Shown one piece after another: positions 34,856 through 43,037 of a stretch of 64,000 nt of DNA. The notes beneath the pieces are model-generated. The model had not been told where the DNA came from and did no database searches. It was given only the letters and a program-made list of their open reading frames with translations. The stretch lies in contig JBMYRH010000012.1 of the NCBI GenBank assembly GCA_049602155.1, positions 124,001 through 188,000 on the forward strand, written 5' to 3'. Both the position numbers and the translations under genes were made by a program. The stretch comes from JBMYRH01 sp049602155 (GTDB lineage Bacteria; Myxococcota_A; UBA9042; PHBI01; JBMYRH01). Positions within the stretch are counted from its first letter, which is position 1. Every line of letters starts with the position of its first letter.

Positions 34856-36318
34856 TGACACTCTTTGAGGGCTTTGAGGCCTGCCCGGATCGCGTGGCCT
34901 TCATGCTCGGCGATGACGCGCTCACATACGGTGAATTGGACCGCCGCTCTCGGAGGTACGCGGCTGGCTTGGCGGCGCGCGGTGTGTCGCCGGGTGACCG
35001 CGTCGCAGTGCAGTCGGGATCGTCGAGGGACCTCTTGATCGCGCTCTTGGGCCACCTCCGGTCTGGCGTCATCCACGTCCCTATCAACACCCGCTATCGT
35101 GCCGAGGAGATCGCCCACATCCTGAGCGACTCCGGGGCCGCGCTTGTCCTCTACGACGAGGGAGCCGCCGCTGGCGAGGTCGCGACGACCATGGGCTGCC
35201 CGTCGGTCTCGCTCGCGTCCCTGCCGTCGTCTGAGGTCGCGATGCCCGACGCCACAGGGGACGATGCGACGGCGATGCTCATCTACACCTCGGGGACCAC
35301 TGGGCGCTCCAAAGGCGTCGCCCTGAGCCTCTCGGCGCTGACCGCCAACATCGGAGCGACGACAGGCCTCTGGCGGTGGTCGCCCTCGGACCACCTGATC
35401 CTGACGCTGCCACTCTTCCATGTCCACGGGCTCGGGCTGGGGGTCTTAGGGACCCTCTTGAACCAGATGACGGCGACGATCTTTCCCAAGTTTGATGCTG
35501 GCGAGGTGGTCGACGCGATGGCGCGAGGGGGCACCATCTTTATGGGGGTCCCGACCATGTATGCGCGTCTCCTCGCCTTTCTAGAGGACCACGCTTCGTC
35601 GCAGACATCCCTGAGCGAGATGCGCCTCTTCACCTCGGGTTCGGCGGCACTGCCAGCCTCTTCGCACGCGGCCTTCGAGGCTCTGACGGGGCATCGTATC
35701 CTTGAGCGCTACGGGATGAGCGAGACGGGTTTCACCCTGTCGAACCCTTATGATCGGGAGCGGCGCGCGGGCACCGTGGGGCAGGCTGTTCCGGGCTACA
35801 CCGTCCGTATCGTTGATGAGGCGGGGGAGACTTGTCCGGTGAATGAGCCTGGGGAGATTTGGGTCCGCGGTGATGGGATGATGCGCGGGTACTGGGGACA
35901 ACCCGAGGTCACCGAGGCGGCATTCACCGATGGTTGGTTCCGCACAGGGGACGTGGCGCTCCTCGACCCTGAGGGCTATCACCGCATCCTGGGCCGTCGC
36001 TCGGCTGACATCATCAAGAGCGGGGGCTTTAAGATCTCGGCCCTCGAGATCGAAGACGTGCTCCTTCGTCACCCCGCTGTCCGCGAAGCGGCCGTGCTTG
36101 GGCTCCCCGACCCCGAGTGGGGGGAGCGCATTGAAGCCGTCGTCGTCGTCGATCCGGCCCACCCGTTTCAGCCTCAAGCGCTGCGTGACCTCGCGCGGGA
36201 TCAACTCGCAGCCTACAAGTGCCCTCGCGATGTGCACGTGATGGCGGAGCTGCCCCGGAACGCGCTGGGCAAGCTCCAAAAGCACCGCCTCAAAGAACGA
36301 CTACTCGTCGACGAGTAG
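34852..36318 (+). CDS. AMP-forming acyl-CoA synthetase, malonyl-CoA synthetase (MatB)-like
   Basis: A 488-aa ANL-family enzyme. ATG 34852 overlaps the sirtuin stop (ATGA). Motifs: YTSGTTGRSKGVALS (P-loop, about residue 145), ERYGMSETGFTLSNPYDRERRAGTVG, WFRTGDVALLD, GRRSADIIKSGGFKI and the C-terminal catalytic lysine in RNALGKLQKHRLKE. The RYGM-E...SNPY-x-R-x-G-VG block and length are those of MatB/ACSF3, which make malonyl-CoA (or methylmalonyl-CoA) from the free acid, ATP and CoA. Other small acyl substrates are possible. Its last 18 bases form a palindrome shared with the end of the convergent kinase gene. Confidence 0.85.
   Translation: MMTLFEGFEACPDRVAFMLGDDALTYGELDRRSRRYAAGLAARGVSPGDRVAVQSGSSRDLLIALLGHLRSGVIHVPINTRYRAEEIAHILSDSGAALVLYDEGAAAGEVATTMGCPSVSLASLPSSEVAMPDATGDDATAMLIYTSGTTGRSKGVALSLSALTANIGATTGLWRWSPSDHLILTLPLFHVHGLGLGVLGTLLNQMTATIFPKFDAGEVVDAMARGGTIFMGVPTMYARLLAFLEDHASSQTSLSEMRLFTSGSAALPASSHAAFEALTGHRILERYGMSETGFTLSNPYDRERRAGTVGQAVPGYTVRIVDEAGETCPVNEPGEIWVRGDGMMRGYWGQPEVTEAAFTDGWFRTGDVALLDPEGYHRILGRRSADIIKSGGFKISALEIEDVLLRHPAVREAAVLGLPDPEWGERIEAVVVVDPAHPFQPQALRDLARDQLAAYKCPRDVHVMAELPRNALGKLQKHRLKERLLVDE
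36301..36318. repeat. 18-bp perfect palindrome forming the shared 3' ends of two convergent genes
   Basis: CTACTCGTCGACGAGTAG is self-complementary and is exactly the overlap between the acyl-CoA synthetase and glycerate kinase genes. On each strand it is read in frame as Leu-Leu-Val-Asp-Glu-stop, so both proteins end LLVDE. It may also form a hairpin in either transcript. Confidence 0.95.
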
Positions 36319-37545
36319 CGTGACGATGTCGCCGACGTTGGTCCCCGTCGCCCCGGTCCGAAGCAGCCCTCCGGCGGCGTCGAGGGTCGGGTAGGCGTTG
36401 TTGTCCGCCAGCGCTTGGTCGATGTCGCTGAGCGCCTCGACGATCTCGGCATCGAGTAAGCCACCCGCGGCGTCCGTGGGGCCGTCTCGGCCGTCTGTCC
36501 CCGCGCTCAAGAGCGCCCAGGGGCGCGTCCAGGGGTGCGCCTTCCTCAACTTGGCGAAGGCGAGCGCGAACTCCTGACTGCGCCCTCCACGGCCACGCCC
36601 CTGGACCGTGACTGTCGTCTCACCCCCGACGATGAGCGCGACGCGACCCGAGGGGACGGCCTGAGTGTCGAGCCAAGCGGCAGCATCTCGCGCCTCGCCG
36701 CTCAGCCGCGGGCTCAGCATGATAGGGCGGTAGCCGAGCTCGATCGCTTGTGCTTTAGCCCCCTCAATCGCCTCTTCAATGCCCGCGACGATGGAGACCG
36801 TCAGATCAGCCAACCGGGGATCGCGGGCGTCTGGTGTATCGGGGTACGCCCCGGCGTCCCCGAGCTCCAGGTGGTTACGGACCGAAGGCGAGACCGCCCC
36901 CATCAACCCGTGCCGCTGCAGGACGCGAAGCGCATCGCGATAGGTGGTCGCATCAGGGGCCGCTAAGCCGGAGCCGATCGCCGCAGGGTCGTTGCCTTGA
37001 ACGTCTGAGAGGATAAGGGTCCGCACACGCTGCCCCTCTTGTATCCCTTGGCCACCCTTGATCCTTGAGAGGTGGCGCCGAACGGTGTTGAGCTCGTGGA
37101 TGTCGACCCCTCGATGCATGAGCAGCTCGGTCGTCTTCACCAGGTCGTGCACGCTGACGCCCCCTGCCGGTGCGCAGACCATCGATGAGGCGCCCCCAGA
37201 GACGAGGAATAGCAGCTCTTCGTGTTCGTTCAGAGCGCGCTCAACGGCCTCTCCGCCAGCGAGGCTGCCCGTCCCTGGGACAGGGTGGTCCCCCACCAAG
37301 ACCCGGAAGCCCGCGCGGGGCCTGGCGTTGCCCATATTTGTGATGATGAGCCCCTCACTGGCACCCGCTGCCCGCGCGGCGCCCGCCATCGCGCTCGCGG
37401 CCTTGCCGACCGCGATGACGTAGGGGCTCCCCTCCAAGGGGACCTCAGCGAGGGCGCGCTCGACGGCCCGTGCAGGCTCGACAGCGTCCACCGCAGCGTC
37501 GAAAATCGCCCGTGCCTGGTCCCTCAATGGCCGTTCGTCGTTCAT
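36301..37545 (-). CDS. Glycerate 2-kinase (DUF4147/MOFRL family)
   Basis: A 414-aa protein with the two-domain layout of class II glycerate kinases: an N-terminal DUF4147 part with YVIAVGKAASAMAGAA, LVGDHPVPGTGSLAGGEAV and LVSGGASSMVCAPAGGV, and a C-terminal MOFRL part with VALIVGGETTVTVQGRGRGGRSQEFALAFA and STGTDGRDGPTDAAGG-type sequence. It makes 2-phosphoglycerate from D-glycerate and ATP in the cytoplasm. Its ATG overlaps the stop of the BtpA gene by 4 nt, so the two are co-translated. Its 3' end is the shared palindrome. Confidence 0.92.
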   Translation of the reverse strand: MNDERPLRDQARAIFDAAVDAVEPARAVERALAEVPLEGSPYVIAVGKAASAMAGAARAAGASEGLIITNMGNARPRAGFRVLVGDHPVPGTGSLAGGEAVERALNEHEELLFLVSGGASSMVCAPAGGVSVHDLVKTTELLMHRGVDIHELNTVRRHLSRIKGGQGIQEGQRVRTLILSDVQGNDPAAIGSGLAAPDATTYRDALRVLQRHGLMGAVSPSVRNHLELGDAGAYPDTPDARDPRLADLTVSIVAGIEEAIEGAKAQAIELGYRPIMLSPRLSGEARDAAAWLDTQAVPSGRVALIVGGETTVTVQGRGRGGRSQEFALAFAKLRKAHPWTRPWALLSAGTDGRDGPTDAAGGLLDAEIVEALSDIDQALADNNAYPTLDAAGGLLRTGATGTNVGDIVTLLVDE

Positions 37546-38351
37546 TGGCTCACCGCGGCGACCAGCGCCTTGACCCGATCCACGTCGACGGGGGCGCTGA
37601 GGTGGCCATCGACCTTGAGCGCCGTCCCTACAATGGCTCCATCAGCGACCGAGAGCGCCTGGGGAGCGCTCTCGATGGTGAGGCCGCTCCCGATAAGGAG
37701 GGGGACCTCGGGACATGCCGCTTTGACGGCGCGCAGGTCATCGAGCGCAGTGGGCGCTCCGGTGCCGCTGCCTGAGACGATGAGCCCATCGGCGTGACCC
37801 CGGCCAACAGTCTCTTCTGCGAGGGTGCCTAGGGGCCGCCTCGGACCGAGCGGGGCGGCGTGCTTCACGTCGACGTCGGCCAAGACCGCGACGTCGGCGC
37901 CGAGCGCATGTCGAGCGCGCAGGGTCTCGGCAGCGCGCCCCTCAATGACTCCCTGGTCGGTCACTGCGGCTCCGACGTGCACGTTCACACGGATAAAGTC
38001 CAGGTCGAACGCAGCCGCTAAGCCCAGGGCGGCCCGGGCATCGTTGCGCAGCACGTTGACCCCGACGAGGTGGTCGCCATCGGGGAGCGCCGCGAGGACG
38101 CGCGCCATCGCGGCGATGGTCTCCGCCGGGACGCAGTCTGCGAAGAAGGGAGCGTCACCGAAGTTCTCGACGACGAAGCCGTTCATGCCCCCACCGATGA
38201 GGGCCTCAGCGTCCCGCACGGCGGCCGCGGTGACGGTCGCCATATCCCCCTTGAAGCCGGGGCTCCCGGGGAGGGCTTGCAGGTGGACAACGCCCAAGAG
38301 GAGCGGAGGGGCAGCGCCCTCGCTCGCGGGCTGGATCAATCGATGGGGCAT
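37542..38351 (-). CDS. BtpA/SgcQ family TIM-barrel protein
   Basis: A 269-aa protein with the BtpA pattern: GVVHLQALPGSPGFKG, GGGMNGFVVENFGDAPFF, FIRVNVHVGAAVTDQGVIEG, LADVDVKHAAPLGPRRPL and DGLIVSGSGTGAPTALDDLRAVK, ending PLLIGSGLT. BtpA is linked to photosystem I assembly in cyanobacteria, but homologues such as SgcQ in non-phototrophs sit with sugar genes and have an unknown, probably enzymatic, function (phosphate-binding TIM barrel). Coupling to glycerate kinase by ATGA overlap supports a carbohydrate or organic-acid role here. It lies 13 nt downstream of the serine protease gene end. Confidence 0.85.
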   Translation of the reverse strand: MPHRLIQPASEGAAPPLLLGVVHLQALPGSPGFKGDMATVTAAAVRDAEALIGGGMNGFVVENFGDAPFFADCVPAETIAAMARVLAALPDGDHLVGVNVLRNDARAALGLAAAFDLDFIRVNVHVGAAVTDQGVIEGRAAETLRARHALGADVAVLADVDVKHAAPLGPRRPLGTLAEETVGRGHADGLIVSGSGTGAPTALDDLRAVKAACPEVPLLIGSGLTIESAPQALSVADGAIVGTALKVDGHLSAPVDVDRVKALVAAVSQ

Positions 38352-38364
38352 GGCACAGGTCGGT

Positions 38365-40596
38365 CTAGAAGGAGGGCGCGCTGTCGCGTCGCCTCCATCC
38401 TAGGAACATAAGCCCTACGATGACCAGCCCACCGGTCAATGGGTGTGACGACTGTCCACCAGCATCACACCCGCCACCTCCGGCTGTCCATGTGCTCCCA
38501 GCCGCGATGCAGTCGGCTTCGGTCTCAAGTGGTCCCCATGTGTGCCCAGCTGCGACACAGCTGTCACGGGTCGTGAGGGGGCCCCATGTCGCGCCCGCGG
38601 CGCTGCAGTCGGCGGTTCCGGTGTAGGTTGGGTCGGAGCACCCAGAGGCCGAGCATCCCTCGGTCAGTTCACACTCGGGGACGCTCGGAGCGCCGTCACC
38701 GTCGGATGATGAGCTACCCTCACCTGGGGCGCATTGCCCGGAGTCGGCGCTACACGTCAGCCCTGACGGACACGGGGCCTCATCAGAGCAAGCGCGTGTG
38801 CAGATCCCATCGACGCACACGCTGTAGCTGCACTCGGTGTCATCGGTGCATGCACCACCCGCATCCACGAGGATGCACAGCGCCTGTTGGATATCACACC
38901 GGTAGCCTGCTGGGCAGCCCGTCTGATCACCACAGCCCCGGGTACATAATCCGTCGACACACATGCCTGAGTCGCACTCGTCATCTGTGGCGCAGCTACC
39001 TCCGACCTCCGCCTTCTCGCACATCCCCGAGGTGGGCTCGCAGAAGAGCCCAGCGGGGCAGGGGGCCTCGTCCGAGCAGGTGCGTGTGCAGATGCCCTCG
39101 ACGCACAGCGTGTAGCTGCAGTCCATGTCGTCGGTGCATGCGCTGCCCGCAGGGACCAGCTCGCAGATGCCCGCGTCGGCATCACAGAGGTAGCCGGCTG
39201 GGCATGGCGTGTTGTCAGCGCACGCACGGGTGCAGAGGCCGTCGACGCAGTAGCCGCCCGGGCAGGCCAGGTCGTCTTTACAGCCCATGCCGACCTTGTC
39301 GAGGAGGCAGGCGCCATTGGTGCAGTTCCACCCCTCGGGGCAGTCGAGGTCAGCGTCGCACTCGCGGGTGCAGAGGTCGCCGAGGCAGATCTCCGAGGTG
39401 CAGTCCTCGTTCAAGGCGCAGGTGTTGCCGATCTCGGGGCGGCAGCCGACGGCGACAGGGTCACACTCGAAGCCGCTGGGGCACGGCATGTCCTCCGAGC
39501 ATGTGCGTGAGCACGTCCCGTCCAGACACCATCCACCCAAGCACTCCGAGGGCTCCAGGCAACGCCCGCCGACGGGGACGACCTCACAGACCTCATCGCC
39601 GTTACAGAAGAGGCCGGTGGGGCATGGCGCTTGGTCATTGCATCGGCGGGTGCAGATGGCGCCGGCACACAGCCCAGACTCGCAGTCGTTGCCGGACTCA
39701 CACCAGCCCCCGATAGGGTAGGAGTAGTCCGGGTGCGTGGGCCAGCCCAACGCCCAAGCGGGGACGTTCAGACCATTGAGCTCGGCGGCATAGACGACGG
39801 TGTCTTTGATCCAGTCACCCCAGGTGTTGACGCCGGAGTAGACAGGGCTGGAGCATTCCGCACCGCCGCGGGAGGCGACGCCGATGACGCGGTTGTACTC
39901 GTCGATGGCCGGTCCGCCGCTGTCTCCTTGGCAGACCCCTGTGTCACCGATCCACTCCGAGGAGGTCAGTGGGTACCAGCTCGGGCATTCGCCCGGACCG
40001 CAGTTGACGTAGAGGTTATCGCGACGGCGGCGGGTCCCAGAGCCTTGGCCTTGGCCGTTCGTGGAGCCGTAGCCGATGGCGGAGTAGGGGTCGTCGGCGG
40101 TGTGCGGCGTGTCCACGCGTGGGATCATCGCCGGGGCGTTCCAATAGCTTGGGACGGGCTCCTCAAGGATCAGCAACGCGATGTCGTAGCCACAGGCCCA
40201 GTTGCTCGCCTGCGGGACGACGATCTCTTGGCAGCGAATGTAGGCGCCCTCATCCCAGGGCATCGGGGATTGGTTGGTGACAAAGACGTACTCAGGGGTC
40301 TGCGATGGACCGAAGGTGCTCTGATTGCAGTCGACGTAGCTCTGCGTCGACATGTTCGCGATGCAGTGCTGCGCGGTCAGGATCACGTTCTCACTGATGA
40401 TCGTGCCGCTGCAGGTGCCGAAGCCCCCTTGGCTGGCCATACCCAAGCCGACGACAGCGAGGTCGACCGAATTGTAGCCACCCTTGATGGGGAGCTGAGC
40501 GGTCTCAAGCTGGACCTGATCGGCAGTGCTGCGCTCCGCGGCGCAGCCTATGGTGAGAATCGAGGTCAAGGTCACTACGCTGAACACACGCCACAT
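38365..40596 (-). CDS. Secreted trypsin-like serine protease with cysteine-rich repeats and MYXO-CTERM-like tail
   Basis: A 743-aa protein. ATG 40596 is supported by GGAGGTG upstream and gives a signal peptide with possible lipobox LTIGC. The S1 protease domain (about 35-285) has His in LTAQHCIA, Asp in CGYDIALLIL and Ser in GVCQGDSGGPA, so the triad looks intact. Residues about 300-640 are some seven repeats of C...CESGLC.G.ICTR.C.D..PCP.GL.C, a disulfide-rich stalk. Then come three short C-x-AAG-x-TWGPL units, and a C-terminus GCDAGG followed by a hydrophobic span and WRRR, resembling a MYXO-CTERM sorting signal. A secreted, surface-attached protease is likely; the target is unknown. Confidence 0.85.
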   Translation of the reverse strand: MWRVFSVVTLTSILTIGCAAERSTADQVQLETAQLPIKGGYNSVDLAVVGLGMASQGGFGTCSGTIISENVILTAQHCIANMSTQSYVDCNQSTFGPSQTPEYVFVTNQSPMPWDEGAYIRCQEIVVPQASNWACGYDIALLILEEPVPSYWNAPAMIPRVDTPHTADDPYSAIGYGSTNGQGQGSGTRRRRDNLYVNCGPGECPSWYPLTSSEWIGDTGVCQGDSGGPAIDEYNRVIGVASRGGAECSSPVYSGVNTWGDWIKDTVVYAAELNGLNVPAWALGWPTHPDYSYPIGGWCESGNDCESGLCAGAICTRRCNDQAPCPTGLFCNGDEVCEVVPVGGRCLEPSECLGGWCLDGTCSRTCSEDMPCPSGFECDPVAVGCRPEIGNTCALNEDCTSEICLGDLCTRECDADLDCPEGWNCTNGACLLDKVGMGCKDDLACPGGYCVDGLCTRACADNTPCPAGYLCDADAGICELVPAGSACTDDMDCSYTLCVEGICTRTCSDEAPCPAGLFCEPTSGMCEKAEVGGSCATDDECDSGMCVDGLCTRGCGDQTGCPAGYRCDIQQALCILVDAGGACTDDTECSYSVCVDGICTRACSDEAPCPSGLTCSADSGQCAPGEGSSSSDGDGAPSVPECELTEGCSASGCSDPTYTGTADCSAAGATWGPLTTRDSCVAAGHTWGPLETEADCIAAGSTWTAGGGGCDAGGQSSHPLTGGLVIVGLMFLGWRRRDSAPSF
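38740..39700 (-). repeat. Cysteine-rich repeat array of the serine protease
   Basis: About seven units of roughly 45-55 codons, each with CVDGLCTRAC-like and PCPAGLFC-like blocks. DNA similarity between neighbouring units is high in places (for example the VDGICTRACSDEAPCPSGL-type blocks), suggesting more recent duplication than in the Notch-repeat protein. Confidence 0.75.
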
Positions 40597-40805
40597 CACC
40601 AGAGCACCTCCACAACCATTCGTGAGCGCGGAGAGCATACAGGCTTCCGGTCAATTCACGAGACCGTAATACCGAACCCGACCCAGAAGATGTTTATGCC
40701 GCGGGACTCGAAGACTCGGCGAGTGTTCGGAATTATAGAGGTAATCCTCGCCCCGCTGCCTCTCGCGTTCTGCCCCAAGCCGCGATTATCCACTCGCTCA
40801 TGACC

Positions 40806-43037
40806 TTAGGGGCCGCTTGGCTCCACAGGGATCGTGGTTGGGGGGTTGCGGAGCAGATCGAGCTCCTCGGGCGTGTAGATGTTGTCACCCATCCGCTGGT
40901 TTCGGGGCCACCACGGGTCCGTGGCGGCGTCCTCCGGGATCTCGGTGCTGAACGGTGGGCTCTGCGGGACCTGTACGGCCCTCATGCGCGCGATCTCATC
41001 CAGCGAGAGGGGCCGCATTTCTTGAGGGAACGGGTGCCCGGGGACGACCAGGGGTAGACCTTCGCGGGTCTGAATCGCGTCGAGGGCATAGGTCGTCCAG
41101 TCGGTCTCGGGATCGCAGGACTCGTCCTCGTTGGTCACGTCGCAGGCCTCTTCCATGAACCGCTGTGTGCCAAAGCCGTAGGTCAGATCCAACAAGGTGG
41201 CGTTGTCCGGGGCCTCGGGATCGCCCTGAGTGTGGCAGCGATCGCAGGCCATGAACTGGCTCGTCCGGCGGGTCGTGTGCGGGTTGAACGTGCGCTGGCC
41301 GAACCCAGCGATGGTGCGGCCGTCGTCGAAGGTGAACGTGCGCGGCTTGGAGGTGAAGATGTCCTCGCTCTCGCCCTCCTCCTCACCCGGGCCCACCAAG
41401 GTCATGAAGAAGCGCTCGGCGGGCATGCTCAGCCCCATCTTCCCCTCGGTGTTTCGCATCAGGACCATGTCGTTGAGGGTCACCCACTTCCGCCCGCCAA
41501 CGGGCCGGCCCGGGACCATCTCTCCCGTCGTGTGGTAGGCGGCGTCCTTCGTGAGGTCGATCTCCACGTGGCAGCCGTAGCAGGACGGCGTCCAGGAGGC
41601 GTGGCATGTGTAGCACTCGAGCTCGTCTGTGTGGCTGAAGCCGTCCTCGTTGATCCCCATCGACTGCTCGGCCAAGGGGTTGTAGTCCTTGTGGCCCTTG
41701 GTCACGGTGTCCATGGTCTGGGGGATCTCCAGCTCGATGCCCGTCACGCGGGTCAAGAGGAAGAGCGTCCCGTCGCGCTCGTAGATGTTGTCCCGCAGGG
41801 GGTCGAGCTCGGCCCGCTCTCGCACAGAGCCGTGACAGGATTCACACTGGGTGCGGTTGGCGCACTGGGTGTCGGCGTAGATGTGTCCATCACCGTGGAC
41901 ATCTTCTGTCGTGTGGCAGTCGATACAGTGCATCCCGGCCTCGAAGTGGACGTCCGCCGGGGTCTCGTCCCAGTCGTTCGCGATGTCCTCGTCGGTCATG
42001 TAGAAGTTCGCATCATGACCGTGCAGGGTTTTGCCCAAGACGGCGGGGTTGTCCGGGTTGTAGCCAGGCCCGCCACCCTCGCGATAGCCCTGGAAGTTGA
42101 TCCCGAGGCGCCCGCCTCGGTAGTGGCATGATGTGCACGCCTCATACGGGGGCGACTTCGTCATCTGGTGGGTCACAGGGTGAGGCACTGTCTGACGGTT
42201 CACCCACGGGTCCGTGCCGATGTAGAGCCCATCGTCGGAGTACGGCATGTGGCAGGCCGTGCACCCCGAGGAGCGGAAGTCACCCGGGAAGCGGTTCTCA
42301 CCGAAGTCCGACAGGTGGCAGCGGAAGCATGACTTCACCATGTACTGGTCTTGGGCGTTGGCCACCGTTGGCGCGTTGTGGGGATCGTCGCTGGTGATGT
42401 CGATGGGCGCCGGCTCCATGCGTTGGAGCTCAGGGACAGCGCACTCGCTGGCCTCGTGGGAGTTCGGGTCGTGCACATCGGTGACCCCCAGCAGGCCGTA
42501 CGGGGTCGCCTGCTTCATCGCGCGATAGCGTGCGACAGTGACCTCCCCCGACGTGTGCGCCATGGTCGAGCGCATCACGGCCTCGGTCTGCTTGGGGTGA
42601 CAGGGCTGGCAGGTCTTGTCGAGGACTCGGAAGTCCCCAGGGTTGATGAACCGGACGTAGGCTTCATCGACCTCATCCAGCTCGGCCGCGGAGAGGTTCT
42701 TCAGGTACTTTGGCCCGGTCCCCGGGCCCACGTGGGCGAGCTCCATGTCGTAGACCCACTCGCCGTCACAGGTCGTCTCTCCGTTCTCAACGACCTTCAC
42801 GCCGTCGCAAACACGGTCGTTTCCGCCGTGGCAGTCTGTACAGGAGAGCGGGTGCCATGGGTGCGCCTCGCCGATCCCATGTGGGACGCCCTCATCGTCA
42901 AGCGGTTGATGACAGACGAGGCAGCTCGAGCGGTGCACGACGCGGTCTTCGATGACGTCCTTGCACGCAGGTGCCGCCACAGCGAGCAGCACGAGCACGG
43001 AGAGTGGGAGACGCCACTGGCGATTAACCGTCGACAA
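40806..43037 (-). CDS. Eleven-heme c-type cytochrome lipoprotein
   Basis: About 743 aa from TTG 43037, chosen because GGGAG lies 7 nt upstream and it gives a lipoprotein signal (LAVAAPAC); longer in-frame starts run into the upstream gene with poor sequence. Eleven CXXCH motifs are present (CLVCH, CTDCH, CQPCH, CFRCH, CTACH, CTSCH, CIDCH, CESCH, CYTCH, CYGCH, CDRCH). Many extra His residues could serve as distal ligands. It is likely a periplasmic or outer-surface electron-transfer protein. It overlaps the end of the small lipoprotein gene by 14 nt, so the pair is probably a unit. Donor, acceptor and any catalytic activity are not evident. Confidence 0.88.
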   Translation of the reverse strand: MSTVNRQWRLPLSVLVLLAVAAPACKDVIEDRVVHRSSCLVCHQPLDDEGVPHGIGEAHPWHPLSCTDCHGGNDRVCDGVKVVENGETTCDGEWVYDMELAHVGPGTGPKYLKNLSAAELDEVDEAYVRFINPGDFRVLDKTCQPCHPKQTEAVMRSTMAHTSGEVTVARYRAMKQATPYGLLGVTDVHDPNSHEASECAVPELQRMEPAPIDITSDDPHNAPTVANAQDQYMVKSCFRCHLSDFGENRFPGDFRSSGCTACHMPYSDDGLYIGTDPWVNRQTVPHPVTHQMTKSPPYEACTSCHYRGGRLGINFQGYREGGGPGYNPDNPAVLGKTLHGHDANFYMTDEDIANDWDETPADVHFEAGMHCIDCHTTEDVHGDGHIYADTQCANRTQCESCHGSVRERAELDPLRDNIYERDGTLFLLTRVTGIELEIPQTMDTVTKGHKDYNPLAEQSMGINEDGFSHTDELECYTCHASWTPSCYGCHVEIDLTKDAAYHTTGEMVPGRPVGGRKWVTLNDMVLMRNTEGKMGLSMPAERFFMTLVGPGEEEGESEDIFTSKPRTFTFDDGRTIAGFGQRTFNPHTTRRTSQFMACDRCHTQGDPEAPDNATLLDLTYGFGTQRFMEEACDVTNEDESCDPETDWTTYALDAIQTREGLPLVVPGHPFPQEMRPLSLDEIARMRAVQVPQSPPFSTEIPEDAATDPWWPRNQRMGDNIYTPEELDLLRNPPTTIPVEPSGP

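Noticed and set aside
39631..40803. Long plus-strand open frame (390 codons) opposite the serine protease
   Set aside because: It mirrors the protease in the antisense frame, has unlikely composition (Ala/Val/Asp-rich without domain), and no ribosome site. GC-rich coding DNA commonly leaves such open antisense frames.
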